This document shows positions 11,548 through 23,878 of a stretch of DNA of 64,000 nucleotides, piece after piece (positions within the stretch are counted from its first letter, which is position 1; each line of letters opens with the position of its first letter). The DNA comes from Hirudinaria manillensis (lineage: Eukaryota > Annelida > Clitellata > Hirudinida > Hirudinidae). Location of the stretch: positions 3,328,501 to 3,392,500 of the forward strand of contig CM067534.1 of assembly GCA_034509925.1 (NCBI GenBank), given 5' to 3'. The translations under genes and the position numbers were made by a program. The notes beneath the pieces were generated by a model that saw only the letters and a program-made list of their open reading frames with translations, ran no database searches and was not told where the DNA came from.

Positions 11548-11553
11548 TTTATT
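11548..11553 (-). promoter_or_regulatory. Candidate poly(A) signal of the SMYD4-like gene
   Basis: AATAAA on the minus strand, 60 bp beyond the stop codon at 11613. Position and orientation fit a short 3' UTR. Confidence 0.6.
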
Positions 11554-11612
11554 CCCAAAATTCAATAAATATTGAAAAAGCAATTTTGAAATTATAACTA
11601 AATATCGCCTTA

Positions 11613-14600
11613 TCATTTGTTTACATTCAAAAAGTCCAGCGAGGCGATGATGCCTGAAAGTTCTTTGGCACTTTCGTCTTCCTTTCCGTAGAAAAGCGTG
11701 AAAATCTCATAAGCTTCTTTGGCGCGTTCACGAACCACGTTGTATTTTCCTGCCTGCACGCAAACTTCTGCGTACTTGCGAAGATCGTGCGCGTATTCCA
11801 GGCTCTCCTTTCCATAAATCTCTCCGACGATCTCCACGCTGCGCCGAAGGAATCTCTCGGCCTTGGGAAAATCTCCTGTCGTGGAGGAATCAAATAAATG
11901 TTTGTTTATTATTCCCTCGACTGACAACAACAGCAGCCAAACAACAAAAACAACAACAACCTTGTAGGGCGTGGCACTGTGCAAGCACATCAATCGTTTC
12001 TGCCAATTTTAAGTTCTGTTTGTGGCAAACCTTCTTTCTCAGCCTGTAGCACGTTTCGAATTTCGACTGAGCATCTGAAAAGAATAATGAAAATCAATTC
12101 ACAGTTAAAACTCTCGTTATCTTTTATTAGCAAATGTTTTTATCGAAGGTTATCAAATGATTAGAAATAAAATCAGATTAATTATCAAAAAATTATAAAG
12201 CTTTTCATAAATTGTCATTATCCCATGACAAAAAATCAATACCACCACCATCATCATCACCATCATCATCATCATCATCATCACCATCCTCCTCATCATA
12301 ATCATCATCAAACAAAGTCAAACTCACTGCGAACGTCTCTTTTGTCAAGCAATGACAATCCTTCCTGGAAAAGTTCCAGCGATTCACCAAACGAATCCTC
12401 GACTTCATGGATCCACTCGGAACTGCATACGGAATTGCACTCGATGCACCTCGGGGGACCGTCGCGGTCCACCGCACGGTCTTGAAATATGACCTTTCCG
12501 TGACATTCTTGACATTTAAAGGCCTGCATTGAGTTTTAATTTAGGTGTAAATTAAATTAAATTATATTATATTTTTAAAAGAAAATTATTTAAATTTAAA
12601 GTCGCCAAATTCCTACCGCAGTCAGTCGATCGAAGTTTTCATCGCTTTCCGAAGTGCAGGCGGAACACGAGCAGACGAATGCGTACTGTTCCCGAAGCTT
12701 CTCCTGCCTCTCCTTCTTCGACATGTGCTTGCAATGAGGACCTGCAAAAGGGTGAAAATTGACGATTAAAGTGTATTCATTTCATTTTATTTTATTACAA
12801 TTTAATTTTATTACAATTTAATTATAAAGTTTGAAGTTTTTAAATCACCATAGCAGTTGAAAATCTCTTGGCCTTCTGCAATCAATGAGGTTGCCTTGAC
12901 GACCAAGAGGTCTCCTTGGAACCTGCGGGAGTTTAAAAGAAACTAGTGGGAGCAAGGTTTTATATTTTATGTTAATAATAATAATAATAAAAAGAAAGTT
13001 CACATAACAAGAATAATAACCAATACTATAGCATTAGTTTACGGTGTTGTATTGTAATAATATTTGGTTGATATCACCAGCCTCAATTATCCATCTCTAA
13101 AAGTTGATACCATCCATCCATCGGTTCATCCATTCAATCACCCATCTATCATTTCATCCATCCACCATCCATCCATCCATCTGACTCACGTCGAAGAAAC
13201 GTTCGGCGAACACGAGTGGTTCATCAAACTCGTCGTCGGATAAATGGCCGTCGCGACCCTGACCTGCGTCTCGGACTCGATTCGTCCTCCGCAACTGCTC
13301 GTCTGCACCTCGGTGATCGCGTGGCCGTTGCACACCAATTGGCAGACGTGCCTCAACAGGAGGCCAGCCGTGAAATTTCGAACATCTTTGTTGTAAAAAA
13401 TTGATGAAAATACATGTAAATTTATTTGCATTTGTATCATAATTAAAGAATAATTAATTAAGTAATAATTGATTAGTGAATAACTGACCGGGTCTTGAAA
13501 TCGGGTCGCATGAGTCAAAATATGTGCTCGAGTCGAGACATTTGAGCAGCAAGGTAGCAGTCTTTGAAATACAAGAAATTATTATATTTAAAAAAAAAAG
13601 AAATAAAAACCAAATTTGATCAAAAAAAAAGAGAGATAAATAAAATTAAAATACAATCCTATAATAACATCACCATTGCATATTGGAACAAGTCCCGAGC
13701 GTGAATGTTGTGAGTGTTGTGAACGAGATGGTAAACGGAATCGTAATTTCGGACGAGAGGAGATTTTTCATTGGGAATGAATGTCTTTTCTCCTGCCAAT
13801 GTTTTCCTAAATTCTGAATAAAATCACGGAAAACATTAGGAACATGTTTCTTGACTTTTTCTGTTGACAGGGAATCTTATAATTATATTTATAAATAATA
13901 AATTTATAATAACATTTATATAATTCAACCCATAACACTTTTAAATCTAGAGCAAAAAAAAGTCACCTAAAAGGTTGGAAAGTTTCGTGGACACGAGAAT
14001 CCTCAGAGCCAGGTGCGCAATGCCGACCTTAGTTTTAAAAAAATATTCAACACCTCGTAAATAAAAGTTAATTATTTAATTTGAGTAAAAACATTTACAA
14101 AAGTTAGATCCACCGAAGTGGAACCCACCTCATGTAGGACGTGCATCAGCGGACATTCAAGGCCGTGGTAGGATTCCAAAGCATCCGATGAACATTTTGT
14201 ACTGCAGAAGTTGATTTCAGTACAAGTTGGACATCTGCAAACAATCAATCGAAAATTATTCCATCATCATTAAAATTGTCAATTTTATCTCCATAATTCT
14301 GCAGATATTAATTGAGAATCATTTCAATTTTATTGTAATAACATTATAAAGCTAAGATATAAATACATATTTATGAGTAATCCACAAAATCTCTTACGGA
14401 CCTAAACCTAACACTAACCCAAACCCATAGAAGTCATCAATTATTCCATAACAATTGACAATGTTAATTATTTCTATTAATTAATTAATTAATTATTTCC
14501 ATAATTAAACTATTACATAATCATATTCCATAATTACTATTATTATACACGATATTGATGAAAATTTCATTGTATCATCATAAGTTTGACTTTTACGAAG

Positions 14601-17600
14601 ATTTGCTGTATTTAATGCAGGCAGATTTAATTTGTCTATAATCCATATAAATAAAAATGCAATGTGTTTGTATCATGCAAATGTTCTCTGAAAGTACTTG
14701 ACCAATTGCTTTGAAATTTTGACACAACATACTGCTCGATTAGAGGAGTGTTTGTATATAGGTTTCATATATATGCCACAACTACATCATGTAAAAATAC
14801 GCTTTTTTCGAAAATCCTGCCATCTTGCCACAATAACATCACTGCCTAATCTATATAAATAAACTTTAGCGAGACATTAGTCGGTTAAAGTGCCTGCCTA
14901 GTACTAATAAAATCTCTTACGGATAGAAATTCTTGACCAAATTCTTCAAGCAGTGATAACATCGTTGTTGATAAAATGGAGGCAGGAGAAGTGAAACGTA
15001 AGGCTTTTCCACTATCAACACATCACCTGCTTCTAATTGCTTATCAGCCTGAAAATGAAATTTATTCGTTAAAAACATCAATCAAGTAGAAACTGATTAT
15101 TAATATATTATTATCATAATAATGTTCAACACCATTTTCATAAATAAGTAATGAATGAACAATTTAATCACGAAAATAATAATAATAATAATAGTAATAG
15201 TAATAATCATAATAATAATAATAATAATAATAACTGGTTGTATGACTGAGATCAAATTTGAATAAAATAATAATAGTAACAATAATAATAATAATAATTA
15301 AGTACTTGCCAACAGATATCTGCCCTTATCTACGTTGAATTCAAGCCTAATGTGATCCGAAGCTTGCCTCAAAATTGAACCCGGATGACCTTTGACCTTG
15401 GGAGTAGTGGGTATCGAGCTCTCAGCACTGGATTAGAATTTTATTGCGACCAATGTAATTTCATGTAATTTAATGACAATTTAATTATTTTAATTATGTG
15501 ATAATGTAATAATCACAAAATTCAAATATTATTGTAACCATTGTAATTTAATATAATTTAATGTATTTTGATGTAATTAAATGTAATTTAATGGTTCTAA
15601 TTACATGACAATTTAATGATTTTAATTACGTAATAATGTAACAACTTATCAGTTGTAACACATAACAGTTTAATGGTAACCCATAACAATTTAATGGTCG
15701 TAACATCGTAACGATGTTGCAACTTTTGATTGTAATGTTGCAGCAACAAATCAACATAGCACCAACTTAGTTGTGCTCTCGTTGGAAACTTTCTCCAACT
15801 TTTCAAGCAACTTCTCAACTTCATTTCTGACTTGAACTGCTCAGAGAAAAAAATGAAAATGTCTTTGAATATCTGTTGTTGTTGTTGTTGTTGTGTTTAT
15901 TATTTTAATATTAATCACAAATCTTCATAAATATAGCTTTTTTCTTATCACAACCGCATAAAAGATAGTACCAAGTTAATAGTGAGTTATTAAATGCTCA
16001 TAAATATTCATAAGCTGGTTCTTTTTTTCAAAAAATTCCAATGTCTTTGTGCACGCACCATCAGTTCCATCACAACAACTTAATGAAGCCTTAAAACATG
16101 AAATGTATGCGTGCCTGTGTGCTTGTGCGCTTGCGTGCTAACAACACAAGCTTTTGTTAACAAAGCTTTAGTTGACCTCGTTTTGTTGCTTCTTCTGTTG
16201 ATGCTCCAATAATTTCCTGGGTGCATTCACAGCCTGAATGGAGATCATATTTGATATGCACTTGACTTAAAAGTGAATTTAATTTCAAACAAATAATGAT
16301 ATAAATTTAAACAGATAATGATTTAAATTACTGACATTTCTTGGCTTCATCGAATCTTTTCAGATTATACAAACAATGCCCCTTCCTAAGCACAAGCCTG
16401 TGCATTGGTTTGTAATCTCTCTTCATGGCTTCTTCTACATCCATCAAGCATGACTTTAAAATCATTTTGAAAACAATTATAATACATACAAGCTTATAAA
16501 TGATGATATATCTGATTATAAATATGATAAATATTATCGATTAATTATTAATTATGTAATTATCATAAAAAAATTAGCATAATAAAGTGAAAATAAAATA
16601 AAGAAAATGTTTTTTTTCTAAATTGAGTCAATTACTTGATAATGAGAGAGATGGAAGAAAGCTGCGGATCTATTTGCCAGGCAGAGGGCATACTCATCAT
16701 CACCTGCTTGTTGATGACTTTGTGGAGCACACCTGACACCCTATGGGTAAATTATGATTATACAGGGAATTACTAATTAGGATAATTAATGATGTGTCAA
16801 TGATGTATATAATTATGATATTATATTATGATATTTATAAATTTTATTGAATGGAATTTTTTAATCTGAAAATCCAAGGAATGGGAAGCCAATAGGAAGT
16901 TATGGTTTAAATCCACTTCGAAGAAATCACAAATTATTATAAAATATTATTAAAATTTAAATATTTGTGGTATAAATTATTATACATAAGTTACACATAA
17001 AATGCAGTAAGCTTAGGGGTAAATTATGAAAATATTGACTTAAAAAGCTCATTGTAACAACATTAAGCTACACTTGTACGAGGAATTATGATGATTAATG
17101 ATGAAATATCAACCTTTACATATTTATAATTAATTTAATAATTAACTTAATTCAAGGTTTAACTGCATGGAATTTTTAAATCTGAGAAACCAAGCAATAA
17201 GATGCCATCATAAAGTGTTGCTGCTCAGGTTAAATTCATTTCAAAGAACTCACAAATTTAATCAATAACAAATATAAATATAAATTATTATAGTGTTAAT
17301 TATATAGTAATATTATTAAAATGCTACAAATTACGTATTCAATGCAGTAAATGCAATCAGTAAATTCTAAAAATGAAGGCATAATGACTCAAAAACCTCA
17401 TTGTAGCACTGAAGAGCCTCAGCAAACTTTCTTTTACCAAAATATTGGTTGCCTCTAAGTCTGCACAATGATGCCTTCTCACGGGACTTTGTATTTCTAT
17501 TAAGCTTTATATTTTTCAAGTCAAAGTAGTGCCTGTAAATGCAAAATAAATTATAATACAAAAACATTCAAGCTGGAATATTTTGTGAAAATATGAATAT

Positions 17601-17878
17601 CTAAATCTTGTTAAAAACAATGAATATAATAATAATATGTAACATCTTAATAGGCATCAAGTGAGATGAAATAAACTGATTAAAACATAAACATTCATTG
17701 AAATTATGCATTTCATTCAACCTCACCCTAAAGTTTCGCAGCTTTCAACGCTGTTCATGTATTCGGAGTGACTTCCGTTACAATTCCAGTGGATTAATTT
17801 ATTCTTTTTCATCATTAGTTCACAGGCATGATCCAATCTTTTCTGCCACCACCCAACATCTGCTTCTTCTGAATCCAT
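11613..17878 (-). CDS. SMYD4: SMYD4-like TPR / SET-MYND domain protein
   Basis: Predicted SET-domain lysine methyltransferase of the SMYD4 subfamily. Eighteen exons in coding order: 17878-17727, 17532-17397, 16740-16636, 16453-16336, 16233-16177, 15836-15767, 15427-15310, 15048-14921, 14234-14129, 14027-13967, 13813-13674, 13561-13489, 13385-13190, 12922-12849, 12741-12617, 12523-12328, 12074-11961, 11875-11613; 743 residues (human SMYD4 is about 800). N-terminal TPR repeats (RLRGNQYFGKRKFAEALQCY, LCLANRSAAFFHL) span about 75-170. The SET domain starts near 240 (VDKGRYLL) and is split by a MYND zinc finger at 282-322 (CYHC, CPTC, FCSTKC, YHGLEC). It resumes with MNHSCSPN (477-482) and NCYG (509-512), followed by post-SET cysteines and C-terminal TPR-like helices. 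All phases agree. Intron 7 appears to be GC-AG. The small exon 5 is the least certain. Confidence 0.92.
12235..12315. repeat. (CAT)n array in SMYD4-like intron 16
   Basis: About 75 bp of CAT/CAC trinucleotides lies just inside the donor of the exon at 12523-12328. His-, Asp- or Met-rich open frames across it are artefacts. Confidence 0.9.
14600..14880. repeat. Possible interspersed repeat remnant in SMYD4-like intron 8
   Basis: Includes TACTTGACCAATTGCTTTGA followed by AATTTTGACAC. This resembles the ACTACTGGACCGATTTTGA-type word common in dispersed invertebrate repeats. No termini or coding remnant are visible, so the class is left open. Confidence 0.35.
15304..15309 (-). other. GC donor (GCAAGT) of SMYD4-like intron 7
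   Basis: The exon ends CTG TTG and the intron begins GCAAGT, the standard strong consensus for GC-AG introns. Joining here to the acceptor at 15048 gives GRYLLADKQLEAGDV, which has the same spacing as the SMYD4 family. The nearest GT (one base into codon 253) would break the frame. Confidence 0.8.
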
Positions 17879-19000
17879 AGTGGTTATGCAATTTCCAGTT
17901 TAACTGATTTAACTAGGTAATGTAAAATTGGTCTACAACTAAATTACAGCCGCCAAAAATTAAAATGTGAGCATAGAAGTCAATGTAAACATTTGAAAAG
18001 AAGACCTTTTTAAAAGTGAAATTCGTGCTTCTAACCATGACTAAAACTTTAAAAAAGCACAAAAGAAATTATCTTAAAGTAATTTGCATTATTTTTAAGT
18101 GGCCGAAGTTTTTGGAGATAAAATTCATGAATTTCTTCTATTTTTATTTTTGGATATCAAAGAATCTGGATCAAAAATAGTACAAAAATAGCATGGTACT
18201 ATTCAGAGATGTCACTTTTACACGTAGGTGTATGACATTCTAGAGTAGTAGAAGAATTAAACCTGCGCTCAATGACTTCAAAAATAGCTTTTTCACTTTT
18301 GGGCTACTGGATAGGATTAGATTTGGCTAGTAGCACGACTGCAATAGCTCACGATTCAAAAATAAGCGAAATCCTGGGTTATTATCATCACTCGCCAAAT
18401 GATCACAATTACCTCGACAGGAGATCAATAAATTAAAGGCATGCAGCAAAAAGGCTAGCTGTTACGAATAGAACCTCCAGGTAGTTCAGAAATTATGTCC
18501 ATGCTCAAAATTCAGCCTCCACTAATAAAAAAAATCTTTGTCTAGATCATCATTTACCATAATACCAACGTTATAAAATTAAAAACGTGTCAACATAAAC
18601 AAACACGATCAAGGGTCAAATGATGGGCCAACCCCAGCCCACCACTTGCAATCTCCAGTACCTAATCTTATCCCCAACATCATCATCGTCATCCAAACCC
18701 CTCAACCCTAACACTACTTCCAAGCCACTCAAAGTATGCTTGAATAACTTCCTGAGAGCCTGCTCTTGATTGTCACTTCTCGGTTAGTAATTAATATTAC
18801 CAAAAGTAACCAATATTTTAATAATTTAAAGCTAATTAATTAAATTTTAAGTTAACAAAAGCATTTCGAAGTCACGTCGACACGTTGTGAAATTGAACAT
18901 CAAATCTAATTGGCTGATGAGATGAATTGAATAAATTACATGAGTGAAGTAACAACAAAAGCCAAGTAAATGTTCAACATCATCATTGCAATTGCAAACT
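17879..19000. other. Spacer between SMYD4-like start and MED8 end
   Basis: Both flanking genes run on the minus strand, so this holds the SMYD4-like promoter and the MED8 3' UTR. I see no coding exon, RNA gene or repeat array in it. The block at 18190-18780 is less AT-rich than its neighbours without an identifiable feature. Confidence 0.55.
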
Positions 19001-20938
19001 TCATCTGTTGTACGGGTGTTGACTTGATCCGGACTTTATGTTCATTTTGATGGAGCTGGCCATCTTGTTGGCTCCTATGTTTGGCATAACTGCAATGCAA
19101 CAATGGCATTCATGAAAAAAAAACATCCTACTTTCTAATGCATTTATTTATTTATTAAAATTTATTTATTTATTAAAATTATATTACAAAAATGTAGGAA
19201 TAAAGATTTAATTTTGGCTTCCAAGAGTAACCAACCATTCTGGGGCTGTTGAATATTAATTCTAGACTCAGAAATGTGCTGTGATTGGCTGGAAGGCTGA
19301 TTGGCCCTTAAGCCCCTCCCATTGGTTATGGCAGCGACCAGATTGTACGTGTCGTTCGTACTGGTAACCTGCATCAACATGCCTTTTTGCACTGCAAATT
19401 AAAGTTGGAAATTAATAATAGTTTATCTTTAATTTATTTATTAATTTATTTATTTATTCAATCTACAAATTATGATATCATAAATGCAAAATAAATGATG
19501 ACCAGATATGATAATCATTTCGACTTCTTATTTTTTTACAAAGGAAGAGTTAATGTTCACCCAATTTAAATGCTCATTTTGAAAAGATTCATATAATTAG
19601 GGAGGTGTGATAACAATATCAGATATCAGACTCTCAATCCATCAAATAATGTCCCTGATGCATTGAAGCATACAATACATCAATACGAAACATACATAGG
19701 TAAGACCACTTACCTGGATCACCTTCCAGAGTCTCCCTTGAATTTTTCAAAGTTTCATGAACAGCAGTGGCCAGTTTATTGAATGTATTCAATTGTTTCT
19801 AAGGAGTATATGAATATGTCATGATCAGATCATCATCACAACCTTCATCATCATCATCATCATCATTGAAACACCAAATTCAGTACCTGGAGGTTATCTT
19901 GTGAGAGAGAGTTTGACTTGTTCTGAAGTTGAGCGACCCTCTCTTCCACTTCGGGCTCCGGTTTCGTCCTCAAATAACTCGGGACCACCTCGTGGTTGCA
20001 AAATGGAACCCTTCCCTCTGTATGTTGCTGAAAAGTTATTTCAATCTGTAGTCATATCTTTTGAAATGTGAAATTGAATTTTAATTAACATTAAAATATC
20101 GATTTATTCAATTTAAAAAAGTCTATTTGTGTTACAGAGATTATCTCTAGGCTTGCTAAAATACTTCAGAAATGAGGGCCTATTTGAGGATAATAGCAAT
20201 AAAAACAAAAGCATCTTTTAAATTCATCATAAACCAAGTATTTGAATCACAGAAGGAAACACATGAATATATAAAAGTATAAACATATAAATGTATAAAC
20301 ATATAAATACATAAACTTATAAATAGATGTGAATTCACAACCTTCAAGTTTGAGTCTTCAACCTGTGACAGGTGAAATGGCAACAAAACATAGTTTTTAA
20401 GGTTTGGCATCTTTTCATTTTTTAAGAACCTGCTTAGCAGAGTTATTTGACCAGAAATGAGGGAGAAATTTGCCAGCATGGACTTCCTGTAATGGTAAAC
20501 AATTGATTGAGAAACATTCAGCTTTGGCCACTTTTAAACATTATTGTGCAAATTTTAATAGCTTAACATTTGTACTTAGTAACATTTACAGAAGACGTAA
20601 TAAAGTAAATGATAATGTAACGTTCACCATTCCAGAGTTTGATAATCAGTTTCTAATTTTATGATAAAGGTCTGAATTGACTGTCTGAGGTCATTAACTC
20701 TCTGAATAATGGCCTCTATTCCAGCATCCAGCAATTTTTCCTCGCGAGACTAAATTAAAAATACATTACAATGAAAGCATCGAGTTTTTGAAAATCTCAA
20801 TAATTAAATTTCCAGTGGAAAACAAATATTAGACCAAATTCACTTGAAAAATTGGCTTATTTGATGGCGTAAGTTGCTAATCTTTTAGAAAATCAGTCCT
20901 GGAAAAATGTCTCACTCATAATTATAGATTACCTGCAT
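19001..20938 (-). CDS. MED8: Mediator complex subunit 8
   Basis: Subunit of the Mediator head module, which bridges transcription factors and RNA polymerase II in the nucleus. Seven coding exons in order: 20938-20933, 20749-20628, 20486-20342, 20027-19887, 19798-19714, 19391-19236, 19089-19001; 247 residues (human MED8 is 268). Exon 1 contributes only ATG CAG. Family-wide matches: REEKLLDAGIEAI at the N-terminus, SMLANFSLISGQITLLSRFL with NEKMPNLKNYVLLP, then EVVPSYLRTKPEPEVEE, then the Asn-rich TSTNDTYNLVAAITNGRGL and the terminal IKMNIKSGSSQHPYNR. The order of blocks is that of animal MED8, with no break. All exon phases agree. MED8 is head to head with GIPC, 715 bp apart. Confidence 0.96.
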
Positions 20939-21653
20939 TTATCAAAGACTTTTTAAGCGATCGAAATTTCAGCGTCTGCTCAGCAACATAAACACAGCAA
21001 TGAACTATAAGAAATATAAGAAGGAATGGTTCTAGAAATTTTAAGTTATCATTAAATTGTTATGTTTCTAAATTTAAACATAATTTAATTTTTAGCTGCA
21101 AAAGTTTAATGGATAAGTATTTTGTAAACCCAATTGTGACATATTCGTAAAATTTTCTTGTAGAATTATTGCTTGTAGAAGCACTGAAGCGTAACAAAGC
21201 ATCACCTACCTTGCATTGCGACGTACCTTCTTGGAATCGACTAAGCTATCGAATAAAGGTTATATTTAATTGCAACTTCATTACGAAGATACTTTGTTTT
21301 CGAAATTTACTTGAATTCTTTGTTTGCCGTATTTCGTATACGTTAACTGAAGATCAACTTGAAGAATTTACTTCCGCGATAAAGTATCTTGGAATCCTGT
21401 TATTTAAGTGTCTTTACTAAAGGTTGATTTTAAGTTAATTTTAATGTTTGATTGATATTCATTCGGATGGGTAACATTTTTATTTTTTCAAAGTTATTGG
21501 AACGTTCAAATTTACAACTGGATCTGTCATCACATCATGAAACTTTATTAACTTAAAATTCTTTGACATCAGATTAATACGAGTAGCACGAGACGTTTAC
21601 ACCCTCAATTTGTATGACTTCAACTGACATCGCAAAAAGATTTTGCTAGCAAA
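20939..21653. promoter_or_regulatory. Divergent MED8/GIPC promoter region
   Basis: 715 bp between the two start codons must contain both 5' UTRs and both core promoters, so a shared bidirectional promoter is plausible. No TATA box or clear initiator is called. An unspliced open frame at 21169-21420 on the plus strand (83 codons) has no recognisable family and is probably chance. Confidence 0.5.
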
Positions 21654-23878
21654 ATGCCCTTATTCGGACCAAAAAAGAAAGTAGTTAATGGGGCTGTCCA
21701 AAACTCTGATACTCCTGCAAGTCCCGCAGATGACTCTTCGAAACCAAAACTAATCTTTCACTGCCAACTTGCCCAAGGAAGTCCAACGGGAATCATTTCG
21801 GGCTTCACAAATGTCAAAGAACTCTACGAGAAAATAGCTGCTTGCTACGACATCCGCTCGTCTGACGTTAGTTCATCGAATGACATGCATTTTTTTAAAC
21901 AAATCTCATTTCTAATTTTTACATTAGATTATTTTCTGCACTTTAAATACTCATAAAATCGTCATGTCTCAATTGCTCGGAGGGCAATTGGGCTTAGAAG
22001 ATTTTATTTTCGCCCACGTGAAAGGAAGGCCCAAAGTGGTGGACATCGACAAAACAGAGGAGGCCCTAGGGCTCACTATTACGGACAATGGCGCTGGGTT
22101 AGCCTTTATAAAGGCCATAAAGGTGAGAGTAAACGGTATAATCAAAGTTCAACGCGACTCAAAAACGTATCTCAATGTTCCAGGAAGGCAGTTTGATTAG
22201 TAAGATACCTGGAATAATGGCAGGAGATCACATCGAAAAGATCAACGACAGCTCCATGATCGGTCGTCGTCATTTCGAGGTGGCCAAAACTCTCAAAGAG
22301 ATTCCACTGAACAACACCTTTACTTTGAGACTTGTAGAACCCGAGAAATCTGCATTTGGTAATTTTTAGACTCAGTTGCAGCTTGCTACTCAAGTCGTAA
22401 CAGCCGCGCACTCAGGTGCACTGAAGGAGTCAATACAATACAAAACACGCATAATCGGTGACTGATCTAGAATAATTTGGCGGTTGGCACACTTTAGGAT
22501 GTAGATTAGTGATCAACAGTATAATTTTCACCGTGGGTGGGGAATTTAAGTCAAATATTAAATTTAAAGGTGAAATACACTCAAGAGCATCACTATTTCT
22601 ATTAATCATGGAGAATTACACATGCAAATTATCCCACGCGCATATAAAAATAGCTCACAATTTCATTGCAAATAATTGGTTAATTTCTGTTATATAATTA
22701 GGCATTCCAATTCCTTGACAAATCGTGGTCGAAATGCAGATAGAGATCAAATAGTTGATCCTGAAATATTTTTCAAAGGTGACATTCAAATGGGAAAGTC
22801 CAAGAAAGGAGCAGGCATTGGATCTGGAAAAGAAACTCTCAGGCTCAGGGCAGGTGGAAACGCCTCAGTAGAAGCCGTAAGAATTACTTATATTATTAGT
22901 AACTTTTTTTGGTAATTATTTGATTTTTAATTATCATATATTTATAGCTACATTTGATTTTCAGTTCGATGATGCGACATCTGTGGCAGTTGAAAAGATC
23001 AACAAGATGCTGGAAGGCTTCCTCGGAATAAGCGACGAGGAACTGGGTGAGTTGGTGTTGACACCGATTAATACTTCAATGACGCCAAAATAGGTCTTTG
23101 CGTGAATTTTCATGTAGCCCGTACCCTACTCCGAATATGAACGCTAGTCATAGGACCTTATACAGGCACAACGTCATTAGCAATAACCAATGAGAGACGG
23201 GGGGAATAAGGTAGCTAAGAAATAAAAAGGACATCACTAACCATATCACCAATTTCTCGCTACCAATTCCTAATAGAGTCGACCGATTTTAAAATCCAGA
23301 TTAAGCCATAGTGCACCATCTTTACGTGGCAATTATAAATGTTTGTTATTATATTTGACTTTTTTAAAATTTATTCAAATGTCAAAGTAACAGAAGTAAT
23401 CAAAGAAAAAAATTAAATACGTACCATATTAATCAGACAATTGTGTACATAACACAATGAAAGAAATTAACCTAAAAAACAAGCAAAAATAAACTCATAG
23501 GGTCAGTTTTAAGGAAGAGCAGGCTTCCGCTAGGCGGACTGACACTGAAAATCATAATCTATATAACATAAACATGCAAACTCAAACAATAATCCGATAT
23601 TCTCTCCAGTTTCCTAAATTCATACGTTCATTATACGATCTGATGCATAGAAAGATGTACGACGTTTTTGGAAAACGAGACTATTGCTTTCAGCCCGTTC
23701 CATCTGGGAGCTTGGAAACAGAAAGAACAACCCAAGTGAATTTGTGACAAGCATCGGGGAATCCGATCTGAAAAGTTTCGACTTCACTGAAACATTCATG
23801 TTCGAACTCTGGGGAGCCATAACAGACGCCAAGCAAGGAAGATTGAGGAAGATGAATGACATAAATGAAAAATTCTGA
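21654..23878 (+). CDS. GIPC: GIPC-family PDZ adaptor
   Basis: Cytoplasmic adaptor that binds receptor C-termini through its PDZ domain and myosin VI through its C-terminal GH2 domain, in endocytic trafficking. Six exons: 21654-21866, 21928-22122, 22184-22358, 22740-22876, 22965-23046, 23694-23878; 328 residues (human GIPC1 is 333). Blocks seen: [20 protein letters not shown] (GH1); IFCTLNTHK and [18 protein letters not shown]; the PDZ domain at about 110-192 with the carboxylate loop [11 protein letters not shown]; then TLRLRAGG; and the GH2 domain with [19 protein letters not shown]. The exon 4 acceptor at 22739 has a weak pyrimidine tract but is the one that keeps the frame (SAFD join). A single family member is seen, so no GIPC1/2/3 assignment is made. 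Confidence 0.96.

Larger units (their letters stand above)
8772..11612. other. Spacer between opsin B and the SMYD4-like gene
   Basis: AT-rich, dominated by an ATT array at about 9100-9270 and by AT palindromic stretches. It holds two copies of a 28-bp CRE-containing sequence and one possible isolated coding exon (separate entries). An (AAT)n run lies at about 11448-11490. Nothing else coding is supportable. Confidence 0.6.

Noticed and set aside
14398..14432. CCTAAACCTAACACTAACCC, similar to the animal telomere repeat
   Set aside because: Too short and irregular to call an interstitial telomeric block.
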